Source of the DNA: Acidobacteriota bacterium
GTDB taxonomy: Bacteria; Acidobacteriota; Terriglobia; Terriglobales; Acidobacteriaceae
Assembly (NCBI GenBank): GCA_023410055.1
Contig: JAEYQK010000041.1
Location: forward strand, 1-64,000
DNA length: 64,000 bases
Direction: 5' to 3'
Shown: one piece after another, positions 54,349-62,688 of the stretch
How positions within the stretch are numbered: the first letter of the stretch is position 1
Layout of the letters: each line of letters begins with the position of its first letter
Notes under the pieces: generated by a model
What the model saw: only the letters and a program-made list of their open reading frames with translations
The model's database searches: none
What the model was told of the DNA's origin: nothing
Position numbers and translations under genes: made by a program

Positions 54349-55089
54349 CTACCCCCGCCTCCAGACCAAATACCCAAACACCGCCAGAGTGAAGACCCAA
54401 CTCATTCCGAGGAAACTCCACACAAGTACGCGCTTCGAACTTCGTCGCACTGCCAATCCCGTTCGAATCGATTGCCAGCCCTGCAACAGCAGCAAGGCAG
54501 ATACCGCTGCGACTTTCACCACCGTTTCGGTTTTCGAGAGTACAACGATGCAGCAACCGATAGCGACGGCGGTTGTCAGAGGTATCCAAAATGATCCCTG
54601 CTTGGGAGAGCCTGCGACAACTGGATAGTGTTTCGTCAGTTCGCGCCGCAGCGCTGGGAATCTTTCAACGTCCTCAGGAATCGCAATCTCCTGCCCGGAC
54701 TCGGTGCTGTGCACGACCAGCCATCCCGGACGCGAATACAGCGACGCCTTTTCGGATAGGCCGATGCGAACGTCAGGCCACCCCTCTCGGTTTCTGATCA
54801 GTTCATTGTCCGTCAGTTTCCAAACGCATGCTTGTTTCATGCGTTGTACCGCCATGCGATTCGTTATAACGAATGCGCCGACGATTCCGGCCACCAGTGC
54901 AGCAACCGCGACACCCGCCAGCGCCGTCCCGAACTTGTTGCCGAAAGCTTTCGGGACGATCAGCGGCACCGGCAGCACTGAAAGCAGGAGCATAACAACA
55001 CAGAAGAAGAACACGCGAATCCTGGTATCTGTGCGCGCGTTTGCTTTATTACTGACCCTGAACTGTTGTTCCATCCTGATGTTCATCAC
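54349..55089 (-). CDS. Module A membrane protein, full-length paralogue
   Basis: A 246-residue protein with two N-terminal membrane helices (FFFCVVMLLLSVLPVPLIV and LAGVAVAALVAGIVGAFVIT), a soluble domain of about 90 residues (CVWKLTDNELIRNREGWPDV, PGWLVVHSTESGQEIAIPED) of bacterial-PH-like appearance, and two C-terminal helices. The first part is nearly identical to the truncated left-hand protein. No catalytic motif was found. It starts 23 bases after the small soluble gene, probably in one transcript. It ends 100 bases before the TcmP gene. Confidence 0.7.
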   Translation of the reverse strand: MMNIRMEQQFRVSNKANARTDTRIRVFFFCVVMLLLSVLPVPLIVPKAFGNKFGTALAGVAVAALVAGIVGAFVITNRMAVQRMKQACVWKLTDNELIRNREGWPDVRIGLSEKASLYSRPGWLVVHSTESGQEIAIPEDVERFPALRRELTKHYPVVAGSPKQGSFWIPLTTAVAIGCCIVVLSKTETVVKVAAVSALLLLQGWQSIRTGLAVRRSSKRVLVWSFLGMSWVFTLAVFGYLVWRRG

Positions 55090-55111
55090 GACTTCTAAGT
55101 GATTCGCTGCA

Positions 55112-55429
55112 CTAGTAAGGAAGACCTGAATTCCTCAGCCTTTGCCGCAAAAGCCGAATCCACTGGTTGCTTGTGTTCTCGAGACACTCTGGGATAGGCC
55201 AACTGGGTGCCGATTCCACTAACGTCACCAGCGTCCAATCCAGCCCGAAACAATCGTCGGAACTAAAGAGGTTGACCAGTATCTTGGCCTCGTCATCGGT
55301 GACTGGTGACTCGATGCGAGTGATCAACTGCTCGTATCTTCCAACCTGATCGCCTAAGTTGTCGCGGAGGACAGAATCGCATGACGGCAGCGGTCCTAGT
55401 TTTTCGAGTTCGATGACTTCCGGTCGCAT
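55112..55429 (-). CDS. Module A small soluble protein, right paralogue
   Basis: About 105 residues from the ATG at 55429, equivalent to 13498. It shares the blocks RPEVIELEKLGPLPS and DDCFGLDWTLVTLVESAP with the left copy. Differences are scattered, most being conservative, and the frame is intact in both, so both are under coding constraint. It lies 22 bases before the full-length membrane-protein gene. Function unknown. Confidence 0.65.
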   Translation of the reverse strand: MRPEVIELEKLGPLPSCDSVLRDNLGDQVGRYEQLITRIESPVTDDEAKILVNLFSSDDCFGLDWTLVTLVESAPSWPIPECLENTSNQWIRLLRQRLRNSGLPY

Positions 55430-55604
55430 TCTTGTTCCATTTCCAGAAAATTCCACAGCCGCTTTATTCGCTCGCCGCAAATAGCTGCTACATTCGACTC
55501 ACAATGTAAGAAGCCAGCCATGATTGCACGCCAATCGCATGGAGCATAGTGGCTAGTCGGTAAACGTAGCCCTCGTCGCCGTCGAGGGCTGCGTCAATCA
55601 GAGA

Positions 55605-55662
55605 CGAAGGCTAAGTCTTGTAGATCATCAGTCGTACAAAAACAGGGTGGGGGAGGGGGTAC
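55605..55662 (-). repeat. C-rich dispersed element, copy 5 (within module A')
   Basis: On the minus strand TACCCCCTCCCCCACCCTG, then GACTGATGATCTACAAGA. Confidence 0.7.
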
Positions 55663-55665
55663 TGG

Positions 55666-55903
55666 TCTAGGGTTGGCGCTGCGGTAAATGGTGGCGTGCA
55701 GGTGCAACGGCGTTTCGGCAACAGTGAGATCGTGGTGGTGCGGGCGAGATGCATAGATCCTTCGCTGCGCTCAGGATGACGGCGGGATGAGTTTTTGTTA
55801 TCACTTTGTTAGGGTGCCGCGCATCACAGACGCCAAAAGCTGGCGGCGTTACAAGGTAGTGTTGCTGTAAGTGTCTACTTACATCGGTACGCGAGGCGCC
55901 AAG
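55666..55903. other. Intergenic region with a REP-like sequence
   Basis: The gap before the DHA2 exporter contains AGATCCTTCGCTGCGCTC then AGGATGACGG (55754-55786), a REP-like word common in many GC-rich genomes. No gene was seen. The exporter's promoter probably lies near 55790-55850 (TTGTTATCACTTTGTTAGGG) but was not pinned down. Confidence 0.45.
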
Positions 55904-57529
55904 ATGGACTCGGACCGGCACAGCCAGGTCAATCCATGGGTGGTCACCATCTCGGTTATGCTGGCGACCTTCATGGAGATTCTTGATACGACGGTCGTTA
56001 ACGTATCGATCCCGCACATTGCAGGCAATTTGAGTTCGACCTTCGAGGAAGGCACGTGGGTCGTCACGTCTTATCTCGTGTCGAACGCCGTCGTGCTGCC
56101 GATGTCCGGCTGGCTGGCGAATCGCTTCGGACGCCGTCGGATGATCATGCTGTGCGTCGCCGGATTCACGCTGACTTCGGTTTGCTGTGCGCTGGCGACA
56201 AGCCTTGAGGCGCTGGTCTTCTTCAGAGTGTTGCAGGGTGCGACCGGCGGCGGATTGCAGCCTTTTGCGCAGGCCATCCTGCTGGAGACCTTTCCGAAGG
56301 AGAAGCACGGACAGGCGATGGCCGCCTTCGGTATCGGCATCATTCTGGCGCCGATACTTGGCCCTGCGCTGGGCGGCTGGATCACCGACAACTACTCGTG
56401 GCGCTGGATCTTTTACCTGAACGTTCCGGTCGGCGCGTTCTCGCTGTTCATGATGAACGCGTTCGTCTTCGACCCTCCTTATATAAGGAGGCAGAAGGGC
56501 GGGGTGGACTTCTGGGGCATCGGCTTCCTCGCGCTTGGCTTCGGCGCGCTGCAGGTGGTGCTCGATACGGGACAGCGCAAGGACTGGTTCTCGTCGGACT
56601 ACATTCGCGTGTTCACGTTGCTGTGCGTCGGCGGACTAGTGGCGATGGTCGTTCGTGAACTGCTGGTGAAGCACCCGATCGTCGACCTGCGCGCGCTGAG
56701 AGATCGCACGTTCAGCGCAGGAGTGTTCCTGATCAGCGTTGTTGGCTTCATTCTCTACGGAAGCCTGGTGCTGATACCGATGTACTTGCAGACGCTGCTC
56801 GGGTATCCAGCGTTCGACGCGGGACTGGCGTTGTCGCCGCGCGGAGTGGGCAGTCTGTTCATGATGCCGGTCGTCGGTTATTTGACATCGAAGTACGACG
56901 CACGCAAGTTGCTCGGGATCGGCTTCATCGGTGGCGCGCTGACGATGTTTCAGCTGGCGCGCATGAACTTGAACGCCGGCTATTGGGACATCTTCTGGCC
57001 GCAGGTGTTCCAGGGCATGTGCCTGCCGTTCATGATGATTCCGCTGATGGCGGTCAGCGTGTCGCATATCCCGAAGGAGAAGATGGGCAACGCGACCAGC
57101 ATCTTCAACCTGATGCGCAATATCGGCGGCAGCTTCGGCATCGCCATTCTAACGACGTTCGTCACGCGGCGGGCGCAGATGCACACCAACCGCCTGGGTG
57201 AGAACATCACGCAATACGATACGGGCGTGCAGCAGATGCTGCGGGGCATGCAGCAGTGGTTCATGTCCCAGGGCTCGGACGCCTACACGGCGAGCCGTCA
57301 GGCGCTCGCGGGAATCTTCGGGATGGTTCAGCGACACGCGGCGATGCTGTCGTTTGTCGAAGCATTCTGGATCATGGGCGTCATGTTCGTTTGCGTCATA
57401 CCGCTGCTGTTCGTGCTGCGGCGTGCGGGACACGAACCGGTGGTGAAGCCAGCGAAGAAGGCAGCAGTCACTCCGATGCCGTCGCCGAAACCCGCCGACG
57501 CGATGGCACGAGCGGCGGGGCAACGCTGA
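55904..57529 (+). CDS. DHA2-family drug:proton antiporter (EmrB/QacA-like)
   Basis: About 541 residues with 14 predicted transmembrane helices. The motif-C-like region is FGIGIILAPILGPALGGWIT, motif A is WLANRFGRRRM, and the early signature ATFMEILDTTVVNVSIPHIA marks DHA2. It exports hydrophobic or cationic compounds, likely with a periplasmic adaptor not seen here. ATG 55904 with GAGGCGCC upstream is preferred over GTG 55871. The Lys/Pro-rich tail is cytoplasmic. It is transcribed alone, ahead of lpdA. Confidence 0.92.
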   Translation: MDSDRHSQVNPWVVTISVMLATFMEILDTTVVNVSIPHIAGNLSSTFEEGTWVVTSYLVSNAVVLPMSGWLANRFGRRRMIMLCVAGFTLTSVCCALATSLEALVFFRVLQGATGGGLQPFAQAILLETFPKEKHGQAMAAFGIGIILAPILGPALGGWITDNYSWRWIFYLNVPVGAFSLFMMNAFVFDPPYIRRQKGGVDFWGIGFLALGFGALQVVLDTGQRKDWFSSDYIRVFTLLCVGGLVAMVVRELLVKHPIVDLRALRDRTFSAGVFLISVVGFILYGSLVLIPMYLQTLLGYPAFDAGLALSPRGVGSLFMMPVVGYLTSKYDARKLLGIGFIGGALTMFQLARMNLNAGYWDIFWPQVFQGMCLPFMMIPLMAVSVSHIPKEKMGNATSIFNLMRNIGGSFGIAILTTFVTRRAQMHTNRLGENITQYDTGVQQMLRGMQQWFMSQGSDAYTASRQALAGIFGMVQRHAAMLSFVEAFWIMGVMFVCVIPLLFVLRRAGHEPVVKPAKKAAVTPMPSPKPADAMARAAGQR

Positions 57530-57589
57530 TCCGAGTTCGGTGAATCCTTTTACGACGACGTACAATCAATCACTTGTAAGCAGTCAAAA

Positions 57590-57620
57590 CCCCACGTTAG
57601 CTTCGCGAACGTGGGGCACC
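57590..57620. repeat. CCACGTTAGC...GAACGTGG palindrome, copy 3
   Basis: CCCCACGTTAGC...GCGAACGTGGGG followed by CACC. It lies between the DHA2 exporter and lpdA, and would falsely extend the lpdA frame. Confidence 0.85.
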
Positions 57621-57655
57621 GAACCCCGCCTCATACTTCAGTACGGAGCAAGCAC

Positions 57656-59113
57656 TTGCCACAGAAGAACGAAGACATAATTTATGACGTAGCCATCATC
57701 GGCAGCGGCCCGGCCGGGTACACGGCGGCCATTCGCGCCGGCCAGTACGGACTGAAAACCGCACTTATAGAAAAAGACAATAAGCTTGGCGGAACGTGCC
57801 TGCACGTCGGCTGCATCCCGACCAAGGCGCTGCTTTACAGCGCTGAGATCATCGATCACTTCCGCAATGCCGCCGAGTACGGAATCAAGAACGTCGGCTC
57901 GCCCGAGGTAGACTGGCCCGTCGTGCAACAGCGCAAGAACAAGATCGTCACCAAGCACGCCAAGGGACTCGAGTTCCTGATGCGCAAGAATAAGGTCGAC
58001 GTCATCAATGGCTACGGGAAGCTGACAGGTCCGGCGAAGAGCGGCGTGTTCACGATAGAGGTTAATACGCACCCTCCCCTGGAGGGGAAGGGTGCGGCAC
58101 CCACTGCAACGAGCGTGAAGGCGAAGAACGTGCTCCTGGCGACTGGATCCGAGGCGCGCATGTTGCCGGGATTGAAAGCTGATGACCGCATCCTGACGAA
58201 TATCGAAATTCTGAGCCTGAATGACATTCCGAAGTCCATCGTGATTGTCGGCTCGGGAGCGGTGGGCGTGGAGTTTGCGTCGGTCTACAAGAGCTTCGGC
58301 GCGGAAGTCACGATACTGGAGATGCTGCCCAGATTGGTTCCGGTGGAAGATGAAGAGGTGTCGAAAGAGTTGGCGCGGGCCTATCGCAAGCGCGGCATCG
58401 ACTTCCACGTGCATGCGAAGGTCGATAAGGTCGAGCGAACGAAAGCTGGCGTTTCGGTTGATTTCACCGTGGACGGTAAGCAGCATCGCATCGAAGCGGA
58501 CAAGGTGCTGATCGCCGTCGGACGCAAACCGCGCACGGAAGGCGTCGGACTGGAGACGGTGCCGAAGGTCCAAGTCGAGCGCGGGTTCGTGAAGGTCGAC
58601 AAGTGGATGCAGACGGGCGAGCCGGGCATATATGCCGTTGGCGACATCGTCGCGGGATTCCCGCAATTGGCGCACGCTGGAGCGGCGGAAGGACTGGTTG
58701 CGGTCGGCAGAATTGCGGGTAAGGAAGTGAAGCCGGTCGATCCGGCAAAGATTCCAGGCGCGACGTATTGCGAGCCGCAGATTGGTAGCGTCGGTCTGAC
58801 GGAAGCGAAGGCGAAGGAACTCGGGTACAACGTTAAGGTCGGCAAGTTCACGTTTACGGCGAACTCGAAGGCGACGATACTCGGGCAGCACGACGGCTTC
58901 ATCAAAATTGTGAGCGATGCAGAGTACGGCGAGATTCTGGGCGTGCACATGATCGGCCCGGTTGCGACCGACCTGATCGCCGAGGCCGTTGCCGCACTGG
59001 AACTCGAAGGTACGGTCGCCGACCTGATGGCGACGATTCATCCACACCCGACGGTGAGCGAAGCCATGTCGGACGCGGTGAACAGCGTTTACGGACTCGC
59101 GATAAACGCGTGA
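57656..59113 (+). CDS. lpdA: Dihydrolipoyl dehydrogenase
   Basis: 485 residues from TTG 57656, with GGAG upstream. The frame is open to 57611 but that part lies in a repeat. FAD-binding IIGSGPAGYTAAIRAGQYG, the redox-active disulfide GGTCLHVGCIPTK, NAD-binding IVGSGAVGVEFASVYKSFG and the C-terminal HPHPTVSEA active-site helix are all present. It is the E3 flavoenzyme of pyruvate/2-oxoglutarate dehydrogenase and glycine cleavage complexes. An insert NTHPPLEGKGAAPTATS, from a 34-bp palindrome, lies in the FAD domain. No E1/E2 genes are adjacent. Confidence 0.95.
   Translation: MPQKNEDIIYDVAIIGSGPAGYTAAIRAGQYGLKTALIEKDNKLGGTCLHVGCIPTKALLYSAEIIDHFRNAAEYGIKNVGSPEVDWPVVQQRKNKIVTKHAKGLEFLMRKNKVDVINGYGKLTGPAKSGVFTIEVNTHPPLEGKGAAPTATSVKAKNVLLATGSEARMLPGLKADDRILTNIEILSLNDIPKSIVIVGSGAVGVEFASVYKSFGAEVTILEMLPRLVPVEDEEVSKELARAYRKRGIDFHVHAKVDKVERTKAGVSVDFTVDGKQHRIEADKVLIAVGRKPRTEGVGLETVPKVQVERGFVKVDKWMQTGEPGIYAVGDIVAGFPQLAHAGAAEGLVAVGRIAGKEVKPVDPAKIPGATYCEPQIGSVGLTEAKAKELGYNVKVGKFTFTANSKATILGQHDGFIKIVSDAEYGEILGVHMIGPVATDLIAEAVAALELEGTVADLMATIHPHPTVSEAMSDAVNSVYGLAINA
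58069..58102. repeat. 34-bp palindrome inserted in lpdA
   Basis: GCACCCTCCCCTGGAG followed by GGGAAGGGTGCGGCACCC. It shares 31 of 34 bases with 45735-45768. It is in frame on the coding strand here. Confidence 0.85.
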
Positions 59114-59157
59114 TCCTCGCGGTGAGTCAGGTATTGACTCTCCTTGGGAGGTGCGCG

Positions 59158-59910
59158 CTAGTTCGCTGGTGCGATTTGCTCGAAGGTCAGATTGACAATG
59201 GGGTACTTCGAATAATCCTTGTAGTCGAAGTGCCACCACTCCGATGGATAGACGCGGAATCTCTCTGATTCCATTTCGCGGCGAAGCAGATCACGTAGGC
59301 GGCGTTGTTCAGCGGTGCCACCCCTGTAGCTGGGGCGAGCACGCTTGCTCATCTCGTCGAAACCGCTGGGCATTTGAACTTCCTCACCGCTTTTCAGGTC
59401 GTAGAGGCTGAGATCGACGGCGCATCCACGATTGTGGCGCGAGCCGGTCGCGGGGTCAGCCACATAGATCTTTCGGTGTTCGACTGGAGAGGCGTCCCAG
59501 AACATCTTCGTCACGTACCACGGGCGATAGCCGTCGTGAACCATCAGGCCATATCCGAGCGTCTTCAACTTGCGATTCACACGAACCAGTGCTTCCGCGG
59601 CTGGCCGCTGGAGGAATGCGCGGGCTTCGTCGTAAAACGCAGTGCGCATGAAGTTGTTGGTCCCGGCGTAACGGATGTCGAGCTTGATCGTCGGGTCTAG
59701 CTTCGTGATCTCAACCAGATCGGATTTTCGGAACTTGCCGTTCTCGCGTGGTGGTCGCGCCGCAAGCGCTTCGCCCCGTAGTTCCGCCACGGGTCTTACG
59801 GGAGTTATGTGAAACGTCTGTACAGAGGCTTGCTGCGCAAAGGCAGCGCCGAGCAACAGAAGTGAAGCGAGCAGCGAGGTAAGCGTTCGCCGCTGTGATC
59901 CAAGGGTCAT
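59158..59910 (-). CDS. D-alanyl-D-alanine dipeptidase, VanX/DdpX family
   Basis: A 250-residue secreted zinc peptidase of family M15D. A signal peptide (LLASLLLLGAAFAQQ) is followed by zinc-binding SRHNRGCAVDLSL (SxHxxGxAxD) and EWWHFDYK (catalytic Glu and third ligand His). VHDGYRPWYV is the substrate-site Arg region. Such enzymes cleave D-Ala-D-Ala dipeptide in cell-wall turnover or in vancomycin resistance. No vanHA genes are adjacent, so the first role is more likely. It is convergent with lpdA, with 44 bases between the stops. Confidence 0.92.
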   Translation of the reverse strand: MTLGSQRRTLTSLLASLLLLGAAFAQQASVQTFHITPVRPVAELRGEALAARPPRENGKFRKSDLVEITKLDPTIKLDIRYAGTNNFMRTAFYDEARAFLQRPAAEALVRVNRKLKTLGYGLMVHDGYRPWYVTKMFWDASPVEHRKIYVADPATGSRHNRGCAVDLSLYDLKSGEEVQMPSGFDEMSKRARPSYRGGTAEQRRLRDLLRREMESERFRVYPSEWWHFDYKDYSKYPIVNLTFEQIAPAN

Positions 59911-60101
59911 TTCGATTCAGGATAGCAGCCTGACGTCAGGTTGGTTGACGGGACAGCTACTTCCGAAGTGTTAAGGCAAATTTCTCCTCACTCTGAGACC
60001 TTCCACTATGGGCCTTAATACTTACGTAATTTGTTTGTACCTGGCCAGAGTAGAACAATTGGCGCACCCGACAGCCAATTCACTTTCTGGAGCAGGGAGA
60101 A

Positions 60102-62477
60102 GTGCGCGCCACCGCAACGACTGCCGCTTTAATCGCCATACTCTTATGCCAATTTGGTTTCGCGTCGTCGATCACCATCATCCCGACGACGACCCTCACG
60201 GCTGAGATTTCGAATAACACGAGCGCGGCTACGACCTTCCGGGCACAGTCGAACGGCAACAGCGCTCCGACAAACGTGAGCAAGGTGAACATACACACAC
60301 TGCTCTATCCGGGCGCGACGACGAAAATCTATACGCACTTCATGGGGTGGTTCGGGCCTTCGAACCACATGAGTGTCGGTTACAGTTCGGCCGATCCGGC
60401 GCAGATAAAGAGGCAAATCGATGATCTGGTAAGCCGGGGTATCGATGGCGCCATCATCGACTGGTACGGGCCGAATCACTACCCCGACGACACTGCCGCG
60501 AAGCTGATGATGAACTACGCGCAGTCGCTTCCGGGCACACCTTTCAAGTTCGCGATCATGGAAGACGTCGGTGCGCTGGGGAGTTGCCCTAATACGCCCG
60601 GTTGCGATTTGAACAAGACGCTGGCCGCACAGTTGACCTATGTGATCAACACTTATGCTTGCTCTCCGGCCTACATCACGCTGGATGGCCGGCCCGCAAT
60701 CTTCTTTTTCGGGCTGGAGAAATACACGATCAATTGGGATTGGGTGAAGGCGAACGTGCCAGGGAATCCGGCATTCGTCTTTGAAAACGCCGGGGGATTC
60801 ACTCACCCCGCCACCGCCGGCGGCTTCAGTTGGGTGCAGATCAACCTCGGCGATCCGAACGACTGGCAGCGGTGGTACCTGGATGACTTCTACCGGACCG
60901 GACTGGCCTATCCGGCGCAGCACACGGTTGGCGCGGCCTACCTCGGATTCAATGATTCGCTGGCCTCGTGGGGCTCGAATCGAGTGATGAACCAGAACTG
61001 CGGCCAGACTTGGTTGAACGCCTGGAACGAGATCGCCAAGTACTACAACAGTGGACGCCAGCTGGAGAGCGTTCAGATCACGACCTGGAACGATTACGAA
61101 GAGGGAACCGAGATCGAGACAGGTATTGAAAATTGCGTTGCGATCTCGGCGTCGATGATGGGCGACAAGCTGCAATGGGCGATTACCGGCAACGAGAACA
61201 ACATCGACCACTACACGGTTTTTGTCTCGCTCGATGGCGAGAATCTGATGCCGGTTGTGAATGTGTCAGCGGGCGCACGCACCCTCGATGCCTCAGAACT
61301 GGGCCTTGCGCCCGGAAACTATACGTTCTACGTGAAGGCCGTCGGCAGACCGTCGATGACTAACAAGATGTCGAACGCAGTCGCCTACAGCGTTCCTGAT
61401 CCGGGGCCGGTAGTATCGCTTAGCGTGACTCCGGTGTCCGGATTTGCGCCGCTGGTGGTCACCGCTTCAAGCGCCGGATCGACATCGGTCGGCGGAGACA
61501 TTATCGCCTCGACAATCGATTTCGGCGATGGCACAAAAGCGGGTGGAACGACGATTTCACATACCTACGCGGTTCCGGGCACCTATACGCTGACCGCTAC
61601 CGTGACCGACGCAATGGGCGTTTCGACGAGCAAGACGACAAGCGTGACGGTGCAGATGGTCACCGGTAAGGTGACCATTGCGACGCCGACAGCGGGTTCG
61701 GGTGTGTCGTCACCGGTGCGGATTTCGGCCTCGGCCACGGCGAATACTGGCAGCTTCATTACGGCGATGCGAGTGTACGTAGACAATAATGACGCGTACA
61801 CGGTGGGTGCAAGCGCGATTGACACGGCGCTGTCCATGGCTCCGGGGATACACAATCTTGTAGTGCAAGCCTGGGACAACACCAGCGCAGTGTATCAGTC
61901 GCCACTCACCATTGCTGTCCTGAACAGGCCGCCGGTGGTCGCGCTCAGAGTGACGCCGACATCGACATCTACCGGAACAACGGTCTCTGCTTCCATGGCG
62001 GGGACCAGCGATCCGGATGGGAACGTCGCTTCCTATTCGATCAACTTTGGCGACGGCACTATCGTGAAGGCGAGCACGGCTTCACATGCGTACACGACCG
62101 CCGGAACGTATGCCATAACGGCGACGGCAACCGATAATCTCGGTGCGACCAGTTCGGCGATGAAGACCGTAACGATTTCGGCTCCGGCTCCAGCGGGCGG
62201 CGTGATCGTGGTTTCGCCGGCGAATGGCGCGACGCTGGTAAATGCGATCCACTTTCTGGCGAGCGCGACAGCGCAGAACCCGATCACGGCGATGAGGATC
62301 TACGTGGACAACGTAGATCTGTATACGACGCCCGCCGCGACGGTTAACACCTACTTGAGTCTGCCGGCTGGACCGCACTCTATCGTTGTGCAGGCTTGGG
62401 ATTCCACCGGCGCGGTATATCAGAAGCCGGTGAGCATTACGGTGCAGTCGTATTCGGGAAGGGGATTCGTGAATTGA
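60102..62477 (+). CDS. Secreted GH71/GH99-like glycoside hydrolase with PKD and Ig-like domains
   Basis: 791 residues. A signal peptide is followed by a catalytic TIM-barrel domain (about 60-370), with HFMGWFGPSNHMSVGY, GIDGAIIDWYGPNHYPDD and ITTWNDYEEGTEIE, typical of GH71/GH99-like enzymes acting on glucan or mannan. A fibronectin-like region and two PKD domains follow (IDFGDGTKAGGTTISHTY and INFGDGTIVKASTASHAY). Interleaved with them are two Ig-like units, YVDNNDAYTVGASAIDT and YVDNVDLYTTPAATVNT, close to those of the next gene. Translation probably starts at GTG 60102, with GGGAGA before it. The C-terminal repeats likely bind polysaccharide or cells. Confidence 0.8.
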   Translation: MRATATTAALIAILLCQFGFASSITIIPTTTLTAEISNNTSAATTFRAQSNGNSAPTNVSKVNIHTLLYPGATTKIYTHFMGWFGPSNHMSVGYSSADPAQIKRQIDDLVSRGIDGAIIDWYGPNHYPDDTAAKLMMNYAQSLPGTPFKFAIMEDVGALGSCPNTPGCDLNKTLAAQLTYVINTYACSPAYITLDGRPAIFFFGLEKYTINWDWVKANVPGNPAFVFENAGGFTHPATAGGFSWVQINLGDPNDWQRWYLDDFYRTGLAYPAQHTVGAAYLGFNDSLASWGSNRVMNQNCGQTWLNAWNEIAKYYNSGRQLESVQITTWNDYEEGTEIETGIENCVAISASMMGDKLQWAITGNENNIDHYTVFVSLDGENLMPVVNVSAGARTLDASELGLAPGNYTFYVKAVGRPSMTNKMSNAVAYSVPDPGPVVSLSVTPVSGFAPLVVTASSAGSTSVGGDIIASTIDFGDGTKAGGTTISHTYAVPGTYTLTATVTDAMGVSTSKTTSVTVQMVTGKVTIATPTAGSGVSSPVRISASATANTGSFITAMRVYVDNNDAYTVGASAIDTALSMAPGIHNLVVQAWDNTSAVYQSPLTIAVLNRPPVVALRVTPTSTSTGTTVSASMAGTSDPDGNVASYSINFGDGTIVKASTASHAYTTAGTYAITATATDNLGATSSAMKTVTISAPAPAGGVIVVSPANGATLVNAIHFLASATAQNPITAMRIYVDNVDLYTTPAATVNTYLSLPAGPHSIVVQAWDSTGAVYQKPVSITVQSYSGRGFVN

Positions 62478-62507
62478 AGTTTCGTGAGCCGCCAATTGAG
62501 TTTCGAA

Positions 62508-62556
62508 AGCGAGGGCGAGACGCCCTCGCGACAGCCGTCGAGACGGCGGCGCTCCA
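62508..62556. repeat. GC-rich dispersed repeat (minus orientation)
   Basis: GAGGGCGAGACGCCCTCGCG, then CGTCGAGACGGCGGCGCTCC, resembling 45290-45337. It lies between the two secreted protein genes. Confidence 0.6.
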
Positions 62557-62688
62557 CTGAGGTGACCCTCAGGTCAAAACCCGCTTGCAGCTAAGTAGTA
62601 CCACCGCTCCCAACAGAGTTCCTCCTCTCGTATGTTTACGGAACTAAGCGCGCCCTAGTCCCCAGGAACTACGAGAGAGGTGCAGTGA

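Larger units (their letters stand above)
54861..55665 (-). repeat. Repeat module A, right copy (inverted partner at 13258-14068)
   Basis: The mate of the left module A, in reverse orientation, with the same order: C-rich tract, leader, small soluble gene, start of the membrane-protein gene. The homology ends at about 54861, inside a gene that is intact here but cut on the left. Confidence 0.9.

Noticed and set aside
57638..59239. 533-residue antisense open frame opposite lpdA
   Set aside because: It is the complement of a clear flavoenzyme gene; composition is biased and no ribosome site was found.
60144..61211. Antisense open frame in the glycosidase gene
   Set aside because: It is a shadow of the GH71/GH99-like catalytic domain on the other strand.
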